A stretch of DNA of 64,000 nt from Microbacterium sp. SA39. GTDB lineage: Bacteria; Actinomycetota; Actinomycetes; Actinomycetales; Microbacteriaceae. Within the stretch, counting starts at the first letter, position 1. Each line of letters starts with the position of its first letter. The stretch covers positions 1 through 64,000 of the forward strand of contig NZ_JXRU01000037.1 in the NCBI RefSeq assembly GCF_000967865.1. The letters run 5' to 3'. The notes under the pieces were generated by a model. The model did not search any database and was not told the origin of the DNA. It saw nothing but the letters and a program-made list of their open reading frames with translations. A program made the translations under genes and the position numbers. This document shows positions 17,765 through 25,503 of this stretch, piece by piece.

Positions 17765-18691
17765 TCAGCCCTTGACGGCCCCCGCGGCGAGTCCGGAGCG
17801 CCAGTACCGCTGCAGGCTGAAGAACAGCAGGATGAGCGGGATGACGCCCAGCAAGGCACCGAGCATCACGGCTCCCTTGTCCGGGGAGAAGTACGTCATC
17901 ATCCCGTACAGGCCCTGCGTCACCGGCTTCAGCTCGGCGCTCGAGATCATCATCAGCGGCAGGAGGAAGTTGTTCCACGTCGCCACGAAGATGAAGAGGA
18001 AGATGGTCACCATCGCCGGCCCCAGCAGCCGCAGGACGATCGTGAAGAAGATCCGCGCTTCGCCCGCTCCATCGATGCGTGCGGCCTCGAGCAGCTCGGT
18101 GGGCACGGACGACTGGGCGTAGACCATGCCGAGGAAGACGCCGAACGGCGACACGGCCGAGGGGATGATGATCGCCCACGCGGTGTTCGTCAGCCCGAGG
18201 GCGTCGAACTCGATGTACAGCGGCACCGTGAGCAGCGCTACGGGCAGCAGCAGGCCGGCCATGATGACTCCGACCGCGATCCGCTTGCCGGGGAACGCGA
18301 ACTTGGCGATCGCGTACCCGGCCATCACGGCGAACAGCGTGCCGATGACCCCGGCGCTGACGGAGTAGAAGAGCGAGTTGCCGACCCAGCGCCAGAACAG
18401 CCCCTGCGTCCAGCCCATCAGGCTGTCGTAGTTCGACGCCAGGTTCCATTCCGCGAACCAGAAGCCGAAGGTCGACGTGAGGTCCGTGTTGTTCTTGGTC
18501 GACGCGACGATCAACCAGTAGACCGGTACGAGGAAGTACAGCGTCGCGATGACGAGCACGACGATGCCGAAGACGCGGGCCAGCGGCCCCGGCGCCATCG
18601 ACGGCGGCGGTGCGTCGGCGGCCTCAGCCCGGCGTCGGCTCCGCTTCGACGTCGAGCCGACCGTGGTGAGGAGAGAGGTCGTGGTGGTCAT
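17765..18691 (-). CDS. Carbohydrate ABC transporter permease (MalG type)
   Basis: A 308-aa inner-membrane permease with six hydrophobic segments and the cytoplasmic loop EAARIDGAGEARIFFTIVL, the EAA motif that contacts the ATPase. A long basic/Ala-rich N-terminus precedes the first helix. It is the last gene of the operon binding protein - permease - permease and overlaps the previous gene by 4 bp (ATGA). No ATPase gene is nearby, so a shared MsiK-like ATPase elsewhere is expected, as in many actinobacterial sugar importers. Confidence 0.92.
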   Translation of the reverse strand: MTTTTSLLTTVGSTSKRSRRRAEAADAPPPSMAPGPLARVFGIVVLVIATLYFLVPVYWLIVASTKNNTDLTSTFGFWFAEWNLASNYDSLMGWTQGLFWRWVGNSLFYSVSAGVIGTLFAVMAGYAIAKFAFPGKRIAVGVIMAGLLLPVALLTVPLYIEFDALGLTNTAWAIIIPSAVSPFGVFLGMVYAQSSVPTELLEAARIDGAGEARIFFTIVLRLLGPAMVTIFLFIFVATWNNFLLPLMMISSAELKPVTQGLYGMMTYFSPDKGAVMLGALLGVIPLILLFFSLQRYWRSGLAAGAVKG

Positions 18692-19662
18692 GAGTCCGCC
18701 TTCCGGCGCTGCAGCAGCGCGTAGACGATCGCGAGCACGCCGGCGATCAGGGCCATGAGCAGGGAGTAGGCGGATGCCGGGCCGCTGCCCGACGGCGAGA
18801 TCTCACCCATCATCGAGTTGTACGTGAGCATCATCGGCGTGAAGTCCTTGCCCATCCAGGTGTTGGCGGACTCCATGATCACGGGCTCGTTGAACAGCTG
18901 GATCGTGCCGATGATCGACAGCAGGACCGCGAGGAGTGCCGCACCACGGACGAGCGGCACCTTGATCCGCATGGCGACCTGAAACCCGGAGGCGCCGTCG
19001 AGCCGCGCCGCCTCGTACAGGTCGCGCGGCACGGCCTGCAGGGCGGAGAGGAAGATGAGCATGTTGTAGCCCGTGTACGTCCAGGTCGTCATGTTCGACA
19101 TCGAGAAGAGGATGCTCTGCGGCGACATGAGGTCCGTCCCCTCCGGCAGATAGGGGAGCAGCGGCGAGACCTCGGGGGTGTACAGGTACAGCCACATCAT
19201 CGCGGCGATGATGCCCGGCACCGCGTACGGGAGGAAGAACGCGAGGCGGAACAGCGCGGGGCGCCGGAGGATGAAGGAGTCGAGCAGCAGCGCCAGCCCG
19301 AGAGCGATGACGATCATGACGGGGATCTGCAGGCCGGCGTACAGCACGACCCGGCCCATGCCGGCCCAAAACGCCCCATCGGTGGCCGCGGCCGCGAAGT
19401 TGTCCAGACCGACGAACGTGTCGACGAGCTCGCCGCCCCCGTACAACCCACCCCCGGAGGGGACCTGCGCGAAGAAGGATGCGCGCACCGACACGACGAT
19501 CGGCACCAGGAAGACCACGGCGAACAGCAGAGCGAACGGGGCCATGAACAGCCAGCCGGTGAGGCCTTCTCGTCGTATCCCTCGGCGCTTGACGCTCCGC
19601 TCGCCTTCGATGCCCGGGTCAGACGACGGTGACGCGCGCCGAGTCTCGGTCGCTGTGACCAT
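18688..19662 (-). CDS. Carbohydrate ABC transporter permease (MalF type)
   Basis: A 324-aa permease with six hydrophobic segments and the EAA loop EAARLDGASGFQVAMRIKVPL near the middle-to-C-terminal third. The ATG at 19662 (MVTATETRRA) is chosen over the longer frame to 19728, because the upstream part crosses the strong hairpin at 19686-19722. GAGGCAGG before the ATG is a fair ribosome site. Partner of the permease at 17765 and the binding protein at 19751. Confidence 0.9.
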   Translation of the reverse strand: MVTATETRRASPSSDPGIEGERSVKRRGIRREGLTGWLFMAPFALLFAVVFLVPIVVSVRASFFAQVPSGGGLYGGGELVDTFVGLDNFAAAATDGAFWAGMGRVVLYAGLQIPVMIVIALGLALLLDSFILRRPALFRLAFFLPYAVPGIIAAMMWLYLYTPEVSPLLPYLPEGTDLMSPQSILFSMSNMTTWTYTGYNMLIFLSALQAVPRDLYEAARLDGASGFQVAMRIKVPLVRGAALLAVLLSIIGTIQLFNEPVIMESANTWMGKDFTPMMLTYNSMMGEISPSGSGPASAYSLLMALIAGVLAIVYALLQRRKADS

Positions 19663-19685
19663 TGTCCTGCCTCTCGATTCGTGAG

Positions 19686-19722
19686 GACGGCGGGGTGCGC
19701 GATGTTCGCGCGCCCCGCCGTC
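19686..19722 (-). promoter_or_regulatory. Intra-operon hairpin between binding protein and permease genes
   Basis: A 17-bp stem (19686-19702 with 19706-19722, one mismatch) and a 3-nt loop in the 88-bp gap. Such hairpins commonly protect the abundant binding-protein mRNA or let only part of transcription continue. No U-run follows on the minus strand. Confidence 0.65.
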
Positions 19723-19750
19723 GCTCATTCGATTGTTGTCTGCGGCGAGT

Positions 19751-21064
19751 TCACTCGGCGACGGGGAGCCCGAGGTCTTCGAGTGACGTGACTGCGGTGT
19801 CCTGCGCAGTGCTGAAGATGTCGGCGACCTTCGCGGTGCCCGCCACCGCTGCGGCGGCCGTCTCGTTCATCTTCGACAGCGTCGAGAACCCCGGTGCGTA
19901 GGGGAAGTCGGGATTCAGGTTCGCCGTCGCGGTGGAGAGCTCGGCGAGCACGTCCTGTCCGCCGAACTGACGCAGCATCTTCTCCGGGGTCTCGACGCTG
20001 CCCTCGGCAGCGATCACGAGACCCTGCGAGGCCAGGTCATCGGCCTGCGTGTTGAACCAGTCGTTGAACTGCATGGCCTCCGCCGGGTGCTCGCATCCCT
20101 TCATCACGCCGATGCCGGAGCCGCCGTCGGGGCCGCTCTGCGCACCCGCGCCGAGATCCGGGAGCTGAGCGACGCGCCACTGGCCCTCGGCAGGCGTGCC
20201 GTCGAGGGAGTCGAGCAGGAAGCCGGCCTCCCAGGCTGCGCCGATGTGTCCGATCAGGCTTCCGTCGTTGAGCGCTGTGGTGAAACCTTCGCCGAACCGC
20301 TCGGTCGCAAGGGTCTGCTTGTTGTCGAGCAGGCCCTGCCAGAAGGCGGCGATGCGCTCGGAACCCTCGCCCTCGGCCTGAACCTTCCACTCGTCGCCCT
20401 CGGTGGAGAACCAGGTATCACCGGCGGCCGCAGACTGCGCGGACAGCCAGTACTGCGCCTCGTCAGGGGTGAACGCGGTGACGTACTTGCCGGCCGCAGC
20501 GGCGGATGCCGAGGTCGCCTCGAGGTCGGCCAAGGTCGCCGGCACCTCGGCGCCGAGCGTCGCGAACGCGGTCTCGTTGTAGAAGTACACGAGGGGCCCG
20601 GTGTCGGTGGGCAGACCCACCACGGCGTCGCCGACCCGCATGCCGCTGAAGGCTCCCGCGGAATAGTTGTCCTCGTACTTCTTCGCCTCGGGGGCGACAT
20701 CCTCGAGCAGCCCCTTCACATAGAGCTGCGGGACCTCGGCGTACCCGACCTGAGCGAGGCACGGTCCGTTCTTCGCCTTGATGTCGGTCTCGAGCTTCAG
20801 AATCAGGTCGGCAGCCTTGCCGTCGAACTTCGTCGGCTTCACCTGAACGTCGGGGTTCTCTTCGTTCCAGCGCTCCACGATCTCGGCGACGCTCGTCATG
20901 CCGTCGCCGTCGGGGAGGCGGTGCACGTATTCGATCGTGATCGGCTCGCCACCGTTCGTGTCGCCGGTCGAGTCTCCGGAAGAGCAGGCCGCGAGGCCGA
21001 GAGCCGACACGGCACCGACCGCGATGATCGCGACCGTCCGGGTGGCAGGTGATGTGGATGCCAT
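19751..21064 (-). CDS. ABC transporter solute-binding lipoprotein (glycan locus)
   Basis: A 437-aa extracellular sugar-binding protein. The signal peptide ends in LAAC with Cys27 as the lipidation site. The body has the family 1 extracellular solute-binding fold (for example VEIVERWNEENPDVQVKPTK early, LEDVAPEAKKYEDN later). It is the first gene of the transporter operon and has its own LacI-type operator, so it probably imports the galactose/GalNAc oligosaccharide released by GH101. The substrate is inferred from context only. Confidence 0.92.
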   Translation of the reverse strand: MASTSPATRTVAIIAVGAVSALGLAACSSGDSTGDTNGGEPITIEYVHRLPDGDGMTSVAEIVERWNEENPDVQVKPTKFDGKAADLILKLETDIKAKNGPCLAQVGYAEVPQLYVKGLLEDVAPEAKKYEDNYSAGAFSGMRVGDAVVGLPTDTGPLVYFYNETAFATLGAEVPATLADLEATSASAAAAGKYVTAFTPDEAQYWLSAQSAAAGDTWFSTEGDEWKVQAEGEGSERIAAFWQGLLDNKQTLATERFGEGFTTALNDGSLIGHIGAAWEAGFLLDSLDGTPAEGQWRVAQLPDLGAGAQSGPDGGSGIGVMKGCEHPAEAMQFNDWFNTQADDLASQGLVIAAEGSVETPEKMLRQFGGQDVLAELSTATANLNPDFPYAPGFSTLSKMNETAAAAVAGTAKVADIFSTAQDTAVTSLEDLGLPVAE

Positions 21065-21143
21065 GCTGTTCTCCTCTTCGAGGTCAGATTTCTACAGGAT
21101 CGCCGAGACGCCTGGTCGCTTCACCGCGATGCTGACACTGGTC

Positions 21144-21177
21144 ATTAAACAGCAGAATGTTTGCGTTCACAACACCA
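21144..21177 (-). promoter_or_regulatory. Promoter of the glycan ABC operon with LacI-type operator site 4
   Basis: On the minus strand TTGTGA, 17 bp and TTTAAT (21144-21149) form a promoter. TGTTTGCGTTCACA at 21158-21171 matches TGTNNGCGCNNACA with one mismatch and overlaps the -35 to spacer region. This is the third promoter in the window with this operator. Confidence 0.65.
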
Positions 21178-21276
21178 GGAGAGTAACAAACCACCGCTTC
21201 GATGGCGTCCGCTACGGTAGCGCTGACATTCGAAGCGCGCACAGGGGCCGCGTCGTGCGGCATCCGTTGCGGGCGA

Positions 21277-22086
21277 TCAGACGCCGAGAACCTCGTCGCC
21301 GACGCGGATGACGCCACTGAAGCTGTCGGCAGGCGCGTCGCTGGGCAGGAGCAGCCGTCCGAGCGTCGGCTCATCTTGCGCGAAGGCCTGGGTGAGGGTG
21401 GTGAGGACCTTGGCATCCCGGACGCCGGTGTCGGGATTGGCGTGGGTCGCGAGACAGCGGACGATGGGTCCCGCCCCATGGAAGGACAGGTCGCCGACCC
21501 GCACCTCACCGGACCAGCCGAGCTCCGCCCAAGGGTCGACACCGTCGATGACGATGTTGGAGCGAAAACGACGATCGTCGGCATCCGCGCCGAGTTCATG
21601 GGCCAGCGCGAGGGTGCTGCCCCGACTGTGAAGTGAGACGTAGCCGCGGGGGCGATCCTGGAATCGCGATGTCTCGCCGTCACCGACCAGGACGAGTGGG
21701 AGCCGACCCGGCCTCTGCAGCCGGCGGCCCTCGTGGGTGGAGAGCGCGAAGTCCGTGATCGCAGCGACGAGCTCGGCGCGTCCCGCGTCATCGAGCCTGG
21801 CATCGACGAGAACGCCGCCGTCGTGCTCGACCCGCACCCGTCGCGTCGCGTCGTCGTAGGTCGTCCGCAACGCGGCCAGCGCAGGGAAGTCCTGAAGCGC
21901 GAGGCCCTTCGACTTCGGCCAGTAGTCGAGGCCCTCGCGGTCTTCCGGTGTCGCGGCGTCGGCGAAGCGGAAGGCGAGCACGCGGTCGCCCGCGACGCGG
22001 CCGTCCGCCTGCACGGTCAGTGATTCGACCCGCTCAGGTGTGAAGCCTTTGATCGGGTGACGATACAGGGCGACGACGTGCGCCAC
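21277..22086 (-). CDS. MOSC domain protein (YcbX-like)
   Basis: A 269-aa protein with an N-terminal MOSC beta-barrel (VAHVVALYRHPIKGFTPERV) and a C-terminal MOSC domain with the conserved Cys in GAGPIVRCLATHANPD. MOSC proteins handle sulfur or molybdenum-cofactor-dependent reductions; the partner here is unknown. The GTG at 22086 is preferred: GGAGAGGA lies 7 nt upstream. The longer frame (ATG 22125 or 22146) would run through the terminator hairpin at 22132-22154. Confidence 0.85.
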   Translation of the reverse strand: MAHVVALYRHPIKGFTPERVESLTVQADGRVAGDRVLAFRFADAATPEDREGLDYWPKSKGLALQDFPALAALRTTYDDATRRVRVEHDGGVLVDARLDDAGRAELVAAITDFALSTHEGRRLQRPGRLPLVLVGDGETSRFQDRPRGYVSLHSRGSTLALAHELGADADDRRFRSNIVIDGVDPWAELGWSGEVRVGDLSFHGAGPIVRCLATHANPDTGVRDAKVLTTLTQAFAQDEPTLGRLLLPSDAPADSFSGVIRVGDEVLGV

Positions 22087-22131
22087 GGGAGCATCCTCTC
22101 CGGCGAGGTCGACCCGCCCGGGCATGACGAA

Positions 22132-22154
22132 GCCCCCGTGGGTCACACGGGGGC
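22132..22154 (-). terminator. Terminator hairpin behind the DUF3073 gene
   Basis: GCCCCCGTG (22132-22140) pairs perfectly with CACGGGGGC (22146-22154), loop 5 nt. On the minus strand it is followed by TTCGTC. It sits 20 bp after the DUF3073 stop and before the MOSC start. Confidence 0.7.
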
Positions 22155-22173
22155 GGAACGACGGAGCGGGCGG

Positions 22174-22359
22174 TCAGGCCTTTTCCAGTTCGTCCTCGTC
22201 TTCGTCTTCATACTCGTCAGCCCACTTGTCGACGTAGGCGTCTTCGTCGGTCGGATGAGCCAATTCGCGCTCGAGCGCGGAGTAGTTCACCGACGGACTG
22301 TACGCCTTGAGTTCGCGGGCGATCTTTGTGTGCTTCGCCTTCTGACGGCCACGGCCCAT
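22174..22359 (-). CDS. DUF3073 domain-containing protein
   Basis: A 61-aa protein starting MGRGRQKAKHTKIARELKAY and ending in an acidic tail (DEYEDEDEDELEKA). This is the actinobacteria-specific DUF3073 family; its function is unknown, though the basic start and acidic end suggest nucleic-acid or ribosome contact. In many Actinobacteria it lies close to purM/purF. Here about 14 kb of glycan genes stand between. Confidence 0.93.
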   Translation of the reverse strand: MGRGRQKAKHTKIARELKAYSPSVNYSALERELAHPTDEDAYVDKWADEYEDEDEDELEKA

Positions 22360-22507
22360 ACGCCAGACCCCCTCACGATTTCAGCTGCGGGCGGCAGGAG
22401 CCCGACGCATTTCACGACACCGGTCGAGGCCGGTAAGAGTAGCATTCAGAATAGCACGCGGGTTAGACCCTCTGGCTGACGCCAGGCTGGTGAAGGAAGT
22501 GATCCTC

Positions 22508-23050
22508 ATGACCGACAGCACCTCCACTCCGTCCGACGAGGCCGCGCAGAACGTCGCGCTGCAGAAGGCGGTCATCGTCGGCCTGCAGCCGGATCAGGAT
22601 CGGCACGTGCTCGACGAGGCCGTGAGATTCGCTCGACTGCTGAGCGCGCCGCTCGTGGTCGCCCATGTCGACGTCACCCGTTTCGTGACCTATGAGGACC
22701 CGGACGGGTACGTGCACTCCGCGCCCATCGACATCAACTTCGACGCGGGTGCCGCCGAATTCGAAGCCGTGCAGGCTGCTGCAGCGGCGATCCTCGAAGG
22801 AACCGGCCTCACCTGGACCGCACGCCAGCTCGTCGGCGACCCCGCGCTCGCCATCAAGCAGCTCGCCAACAAGCTCGACGCGTCACTGATCGTGGTCGGC
22901 ACGCGCAAGCGAGGGCTGGGCGAATCGATCAGGGAGTTCTTCACCGGATCGGTCGCTGCGCGGCTCACGCACCGACAGCACCGTTCCGTCCTCGTCGTCC
23001 CGCTCGGCGAGTCCGTGCCGGACACGCAGAAGGAGATCTGGCCGGAGTAG
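22508..23050 (+). CDS. Universal stress protein (UspA family, ATP-binding type)
   Basis: A 180-aa cytosolic protein with a single Usp domain. The C-terminal GTRKRGLGESIREFFTGSVA fits the G-2x-G-9x-G-S nucleotide-binding pattern of ATP-binding members. ATG 22508 has AAGGAAG about 8 nt upstream, which favours it over the GTG at 22490. Divergent from DUF3073. A palindromic repeat (23052-23105) follows its stop. Confidence 0.92.
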   Translation: MTDSTSTPSDEAAQNVALQKAVIVGLQPDQDRHVLDEAVRFARLLSAPLVVAHVDVTRFVTYEDPDGYVHSAPIDINFDAGAAEFEAVQAAAAAILEGTGLTWTARQLVGDPALAIKQLANKLDASLIVVGTRKRGLGESIREFFTGSVAARLTHRQHRSVLVVPLGESVPDTQKEIWPE

Positions 23051-23051
23051 T

Positions 23052-23105
23052 CCTGTTCGTCGAGCGAGCGGCGTTTCGTCTCGCTGCGCTCGCTCAACGA
23101 ACAGG
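23052..23105. repeat. Palindromic repeat, family B, site 1 (terminator-like)
   Basis: CCTGTTCGTCGAGCGAGCG (23052-23070) pairs with 23087-23105 (19 bp, one mismatch); the loop contains GTTTCGTCTCGCTG. It is the same motif as at 28890-28966 and 40063-40304 and lies between the convergent Usp and PadR genes. Confidence 0.8.
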
Positions 23106-23125
23106 CGTGGGGGTGATCGGACCCG

Positions 23126-23758
23126 TCAGCGACCGGAGCCGAGAGCGCCGAGAGCGCGGGTCACCGCGTGCGCGGCGGCATCCAGGCCGTCTTCGAGTTC
23201 GCTGACGACGGATGCCGGAAGCGCGCCGCCCTTCGCGACGTGCGTGCGCAGATCGGTGCGCACGCGGGCGCGGAAGGCGTTGACCACGGCATCCGCCCGA
23301 TGCAGCTCTTCGCGACTGATGATGCGGGCGTCGTCCGAGGCCTGCCGCGGCCGGTTCTTCGCGGCGGTGCGCTCGTCGTGCTCGGCCGAGGCGAGGTCTG
23401 CCCTGAGGCTCTTCATCGCGTCCTTCACGCTCTGACGCACCTCGTTGGCGATCAGGCGGACCGAGTCGGTGAGGCCGGCCTCGATACCGGCGAGGTCGCC
23501 CTCGCGTGACGCGAGCTCGGCCCGTCCGGCATCCGTGATCGCGTAGATCGTGGTGCGGCCATCGACGGTCTTGGACACCAGGCCCTCCTCCTCGAGCTTC
23601 GCGAGCCGCGGATAGATGGTGCCGGCGCTGGGCGTGTACGTGCCGCCGGTGCGATCGGTGAGCGACTGGATGATGCCGTATCCATGCTGAGGCGCCTCGG
23701 CGAGCAGCGACAGCAGGTACAGGCGCAGGTCGCCGTGGGAGAAGACGGCGGGGCTCAT
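23126..23758 (-). CDS. PadR-family transcriptional regulator
   Basis: A 210-aa winged-helix repressor. The N-terminal domain has LRLYLLSLLAEAPQHGYGII and GTYTPSAGTIYPRLAKLEEE, the PadR signature, and is followed by a helical C-terminal half for dimerisation. The ATG at 23758 overlaps the stop of the DUF4097 gene (ATGA). It very probably represses its own operon through the twin palindromes at 24623-24664. Confidence 0.92.
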   Translation of the reverse strand: MSPAVFSHGDLRLYLLSLLAEAPQHGYGIIQSLTDRTGGTYTPSAGTIYPRLAKLEEEGLVSKTVDGRTTIYAITDAGRAELASREGDLAGIEAGLTDSVRLIANEVRQSVKDAMKSLRADLASAEHDERTAAKNRPRQASDDARIISREELHRADAVVNAFRARVRTDLRTHVAKGGALPASVVSELEDGLDAAAHAVTRALGALGSGR

Positions 23759-24597
23759 GACTCTTCCCATTCGGGGTCGTTCGCGATCGATGCGGGGGAG
23801 CGTCGCAGCACGGTGACGCCGCCGGAGACCGAGTTGGCGCGCAGGTCGACGAAGCGGCCGGCCAGTTCGCCGGCGGTGCCGGTGAAGTTGCTCGGACCGG
23901 AGGAGCTGCGCTCCACGCCGTCGATGAGGAGGCGTCCGCTGAGCGAGCGGATCACGTAGTTGGCGGCGAGTGACTCGTCGAGGCGCACCGTGGTGCCGCC
24001 TGAGACGGAGTTCACCGTGATGGTGTTCACGTCCCCCGCAGCATCGACGAGCGTCGAGCCGGAGACGATGTCGACGGTCGCCTTGCGCACCACGCCGGTG
24101 ACGGCGACGTCGCCCGAGACGCTGTTGGCCGTGATCGAGCCCGTGAGGCCGCGCACCTGCACGTCGCCGGACACCGAGTTGACGTTGAGGTCGCCGATCA
24201 GCGTGTCGACGATGATGTCGCCCGACACGGTGTTGAGTCGAGCGTCGTTGCGGATGCCGGAGACGAGGGCGCCGGCGCTCACGACACCGAGGTTGAGGGC
24301 GATGGAGCGGGGGACGGCCACGCTCACCTCGGCGCGAGGGCCACCGGACCCGAAGTTGCGGAAGACCTCGAGGAAGTTGTCCCAGCCGAGCTGCGGGTGG
24401 TCGATCTCGACCTCGCCGTCACGGGCCTCGACGCGGAGGTCTTTCGTGGTGACGCCGTGCACCTCGATGCGGATGCCGGGTTCGTCGTGGGCGATGATGT
24501 CGACCTGTCCGCCGACGAGGCCCACCTTGAGTCTCGTGACGGAATCGATGTCGATGACGCGTTCCTCGCCGGGGGCGATGAGCCACTTCTCGGTCAT
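23755..24597 (-). CDS. DUF4097 beta-strand repeat protein
   Basis: A 280-aa protein with repeated NSVSGDV/NTVSGDI units (about 115-270), which build the right-handed parallel beta-helix of the DUF4097 (adhesin-like) family. No signal peptide is visible, so it may be cytosolic or exported by another route. Such proteins are often paired with PadR or PspC/LiaI envelope-stress genes. First gene of a two-gene operon with PadR. Confidence 0.88.
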   Translation of the reverse strand: MTEKWLIAPGEERVIDIDSVTRLKVGLVGGQVDIIAHDEPGIRIEVHGVTTKDLRVEARDGEVEIDHPQLGWDNFLEVFRNFGSGGPRAEVSVAVPRSIALNLGVVSAGALVSGIRNDARLNTVSGDIIVDTLIGDLNVNSVSGDVQVRGLTGSITANSVSGDVAVTGVVRKATVDIVSGSTLVDAAGDVNTITVNSVSGGTTVRLDESLAANYVIRSLSGRLLIDGVERSSSGPSNFTGTAGELAGRFVDLRANSVSGGVTVLRRSPASIANDPEWEES

Positions 24598-24622
24598 GTC
24601 TGCTTCTCCTGGGTTGAGGGAT

Positions 24623-24674
24623 CACGATATATCGTGTCTGGTCAGAGTAACACGATATATCGTGATTGTGTCAA
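24623..24674 (-). promoter_or_regulatory. DUF4097-padR promoter with two perfect PadR-type operators
   Basis: Two identical 14-bp palindromes, CACGATATATCGTG, lie at 24623-24636 and 24651-24664, 28 bp apart centre to centre. On the minus strand a consensus -35 TTGACA (24669-24674) precedes the second palindrome, which fills the spacer, and TACTCT (24644-24649) lies between the two. Repressor bound to the pair would block the promoter completely. Confidence 0.85.
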
Positions 24675-25192
24675 CTCTCTCGGAACACCACCCTGTTCCA
24701 GGATCGCGCCGAGACGATCATGATGCGCCCGTCATGGAAGACCGGAGTGAGAAAGACGGCGTGGAGCAGATGCCAGGGGTGCAGCAGCAGATTCGGGGCG
24801 ATCGCCCAGAGGAGCAGGCCCAGCCCGACGCAGCAGGCCGGGCCCGATGCTGCGCCGATGAAGGCATCGCGACCACGGACCTCGCCGAGCGGACGGACCG
24901 AGATCCGCAGAGCTGTGCGCTCGAGCGTGACCGCGCAGACACCGGGTGCCTTCATCAGCACCACGGCGTGCACGAGCTCGTGGAGTGCGAACGACGCGCA
25001 CAGTCCGACGACATAGTGCGCGGCGACCACGAGCAGGGCGTCGACGATCAGCGGCTGGTCGAGGGCGACGGCGAGGATGAGACTCGATCCGATCACCACC
25101 GCGAACACCAGGTGCACCGGCCAGGCGGCGAGTGCCAGCCACCGGATGACAACTCTCGCGCCGAGTCTGCTGACCGTCGTCGACCACCTCAC
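24671..25192 (-). CDS. M50-like membrane metalloprotease of the peptide operon
   Basis: A 173-aa membrane protein with about four hydrophobic segments. FALHELVHAVVL carries the zinc motif HELVH (71-75). FHDGR (152-156) near the end resembles the Asp-containing motif that supplies the third ligand in site-2-type proteases and DUF3267 proteins. Intramembrane cleavage of the operon's 80-aa peptide is a natural guess, not shown. Last of five overlapping genes; its start overlaps the previous stop by 4 bp. Confidence 0.7.
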   Translation of the reverse strand: MRWSTTVSRLGARVVIRWLALAAWPVHLVFAVVIGSSLILAVALDQPLIVDALLVVAAHYVVGLCASFALHELVHAVVLMKAPGVCAVTLERTALRISVRPLGEVRGRDAFIGAASGPACCVGLGLLLWAIAPNLLLHPWHLLHAVFLTPVFHDGRIMIVSARSWNRVVFRES

Positions 25193-25503
25193 TCGGTGTC
25201 GGCGAGGAGCTGCTTCCGCCGTGCCCGCAACTGATCGTGCACCACCATCACCGCGAGGATCAGCACGGTCAGCACGATGACGGTGACGACGAGCGGGATC
25301 GGATCGTTGATTCCCACCCCCAACTGAGTGGTCCCTTGAGGCGTCTGATTCACATCGACGAAGATCGCATCGAAGTAACCCAGCCGCCGGCCTTCGGCGG
25401 AACCTGCCGAGAACATGAGCCAGATCGCGGTGCTGACCGCGGCTCCCGCGCTGACCACCAGCGCCGCGACGACGCTTCCGAGCGTTCTAAACAACCACTT
25501 CAT
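25189..25503 (-). CDS. Small membrane protein of the peptide operon, unknown function
   Basis: A 104-aa protein with an N-terminal hydrophobic segment (about 7-32, possibly an uncleaved signal), an extracytoplasmic middle (YFDAIFVDVNQTPQG) and a second hydrophobic segment (about 68-90) with a basic tail (RARRKQLL). No family recognised. It overlaps the permease by 17 bp and the protease by 4 bp, so it is translationally coupled to both. An immunity or accessory role would fit by position. Confidence 0.75.
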   Translation of the reverse strand: MKWLFRTLGSVVAALVVSAGAAVSTAIWLMFSAGSAEGRRLGYFDAIFVDVNQTPQGTTQLGVGINDPIPLVVTVIVLTVLILAVMVVHDQLRARRKQLLADTE

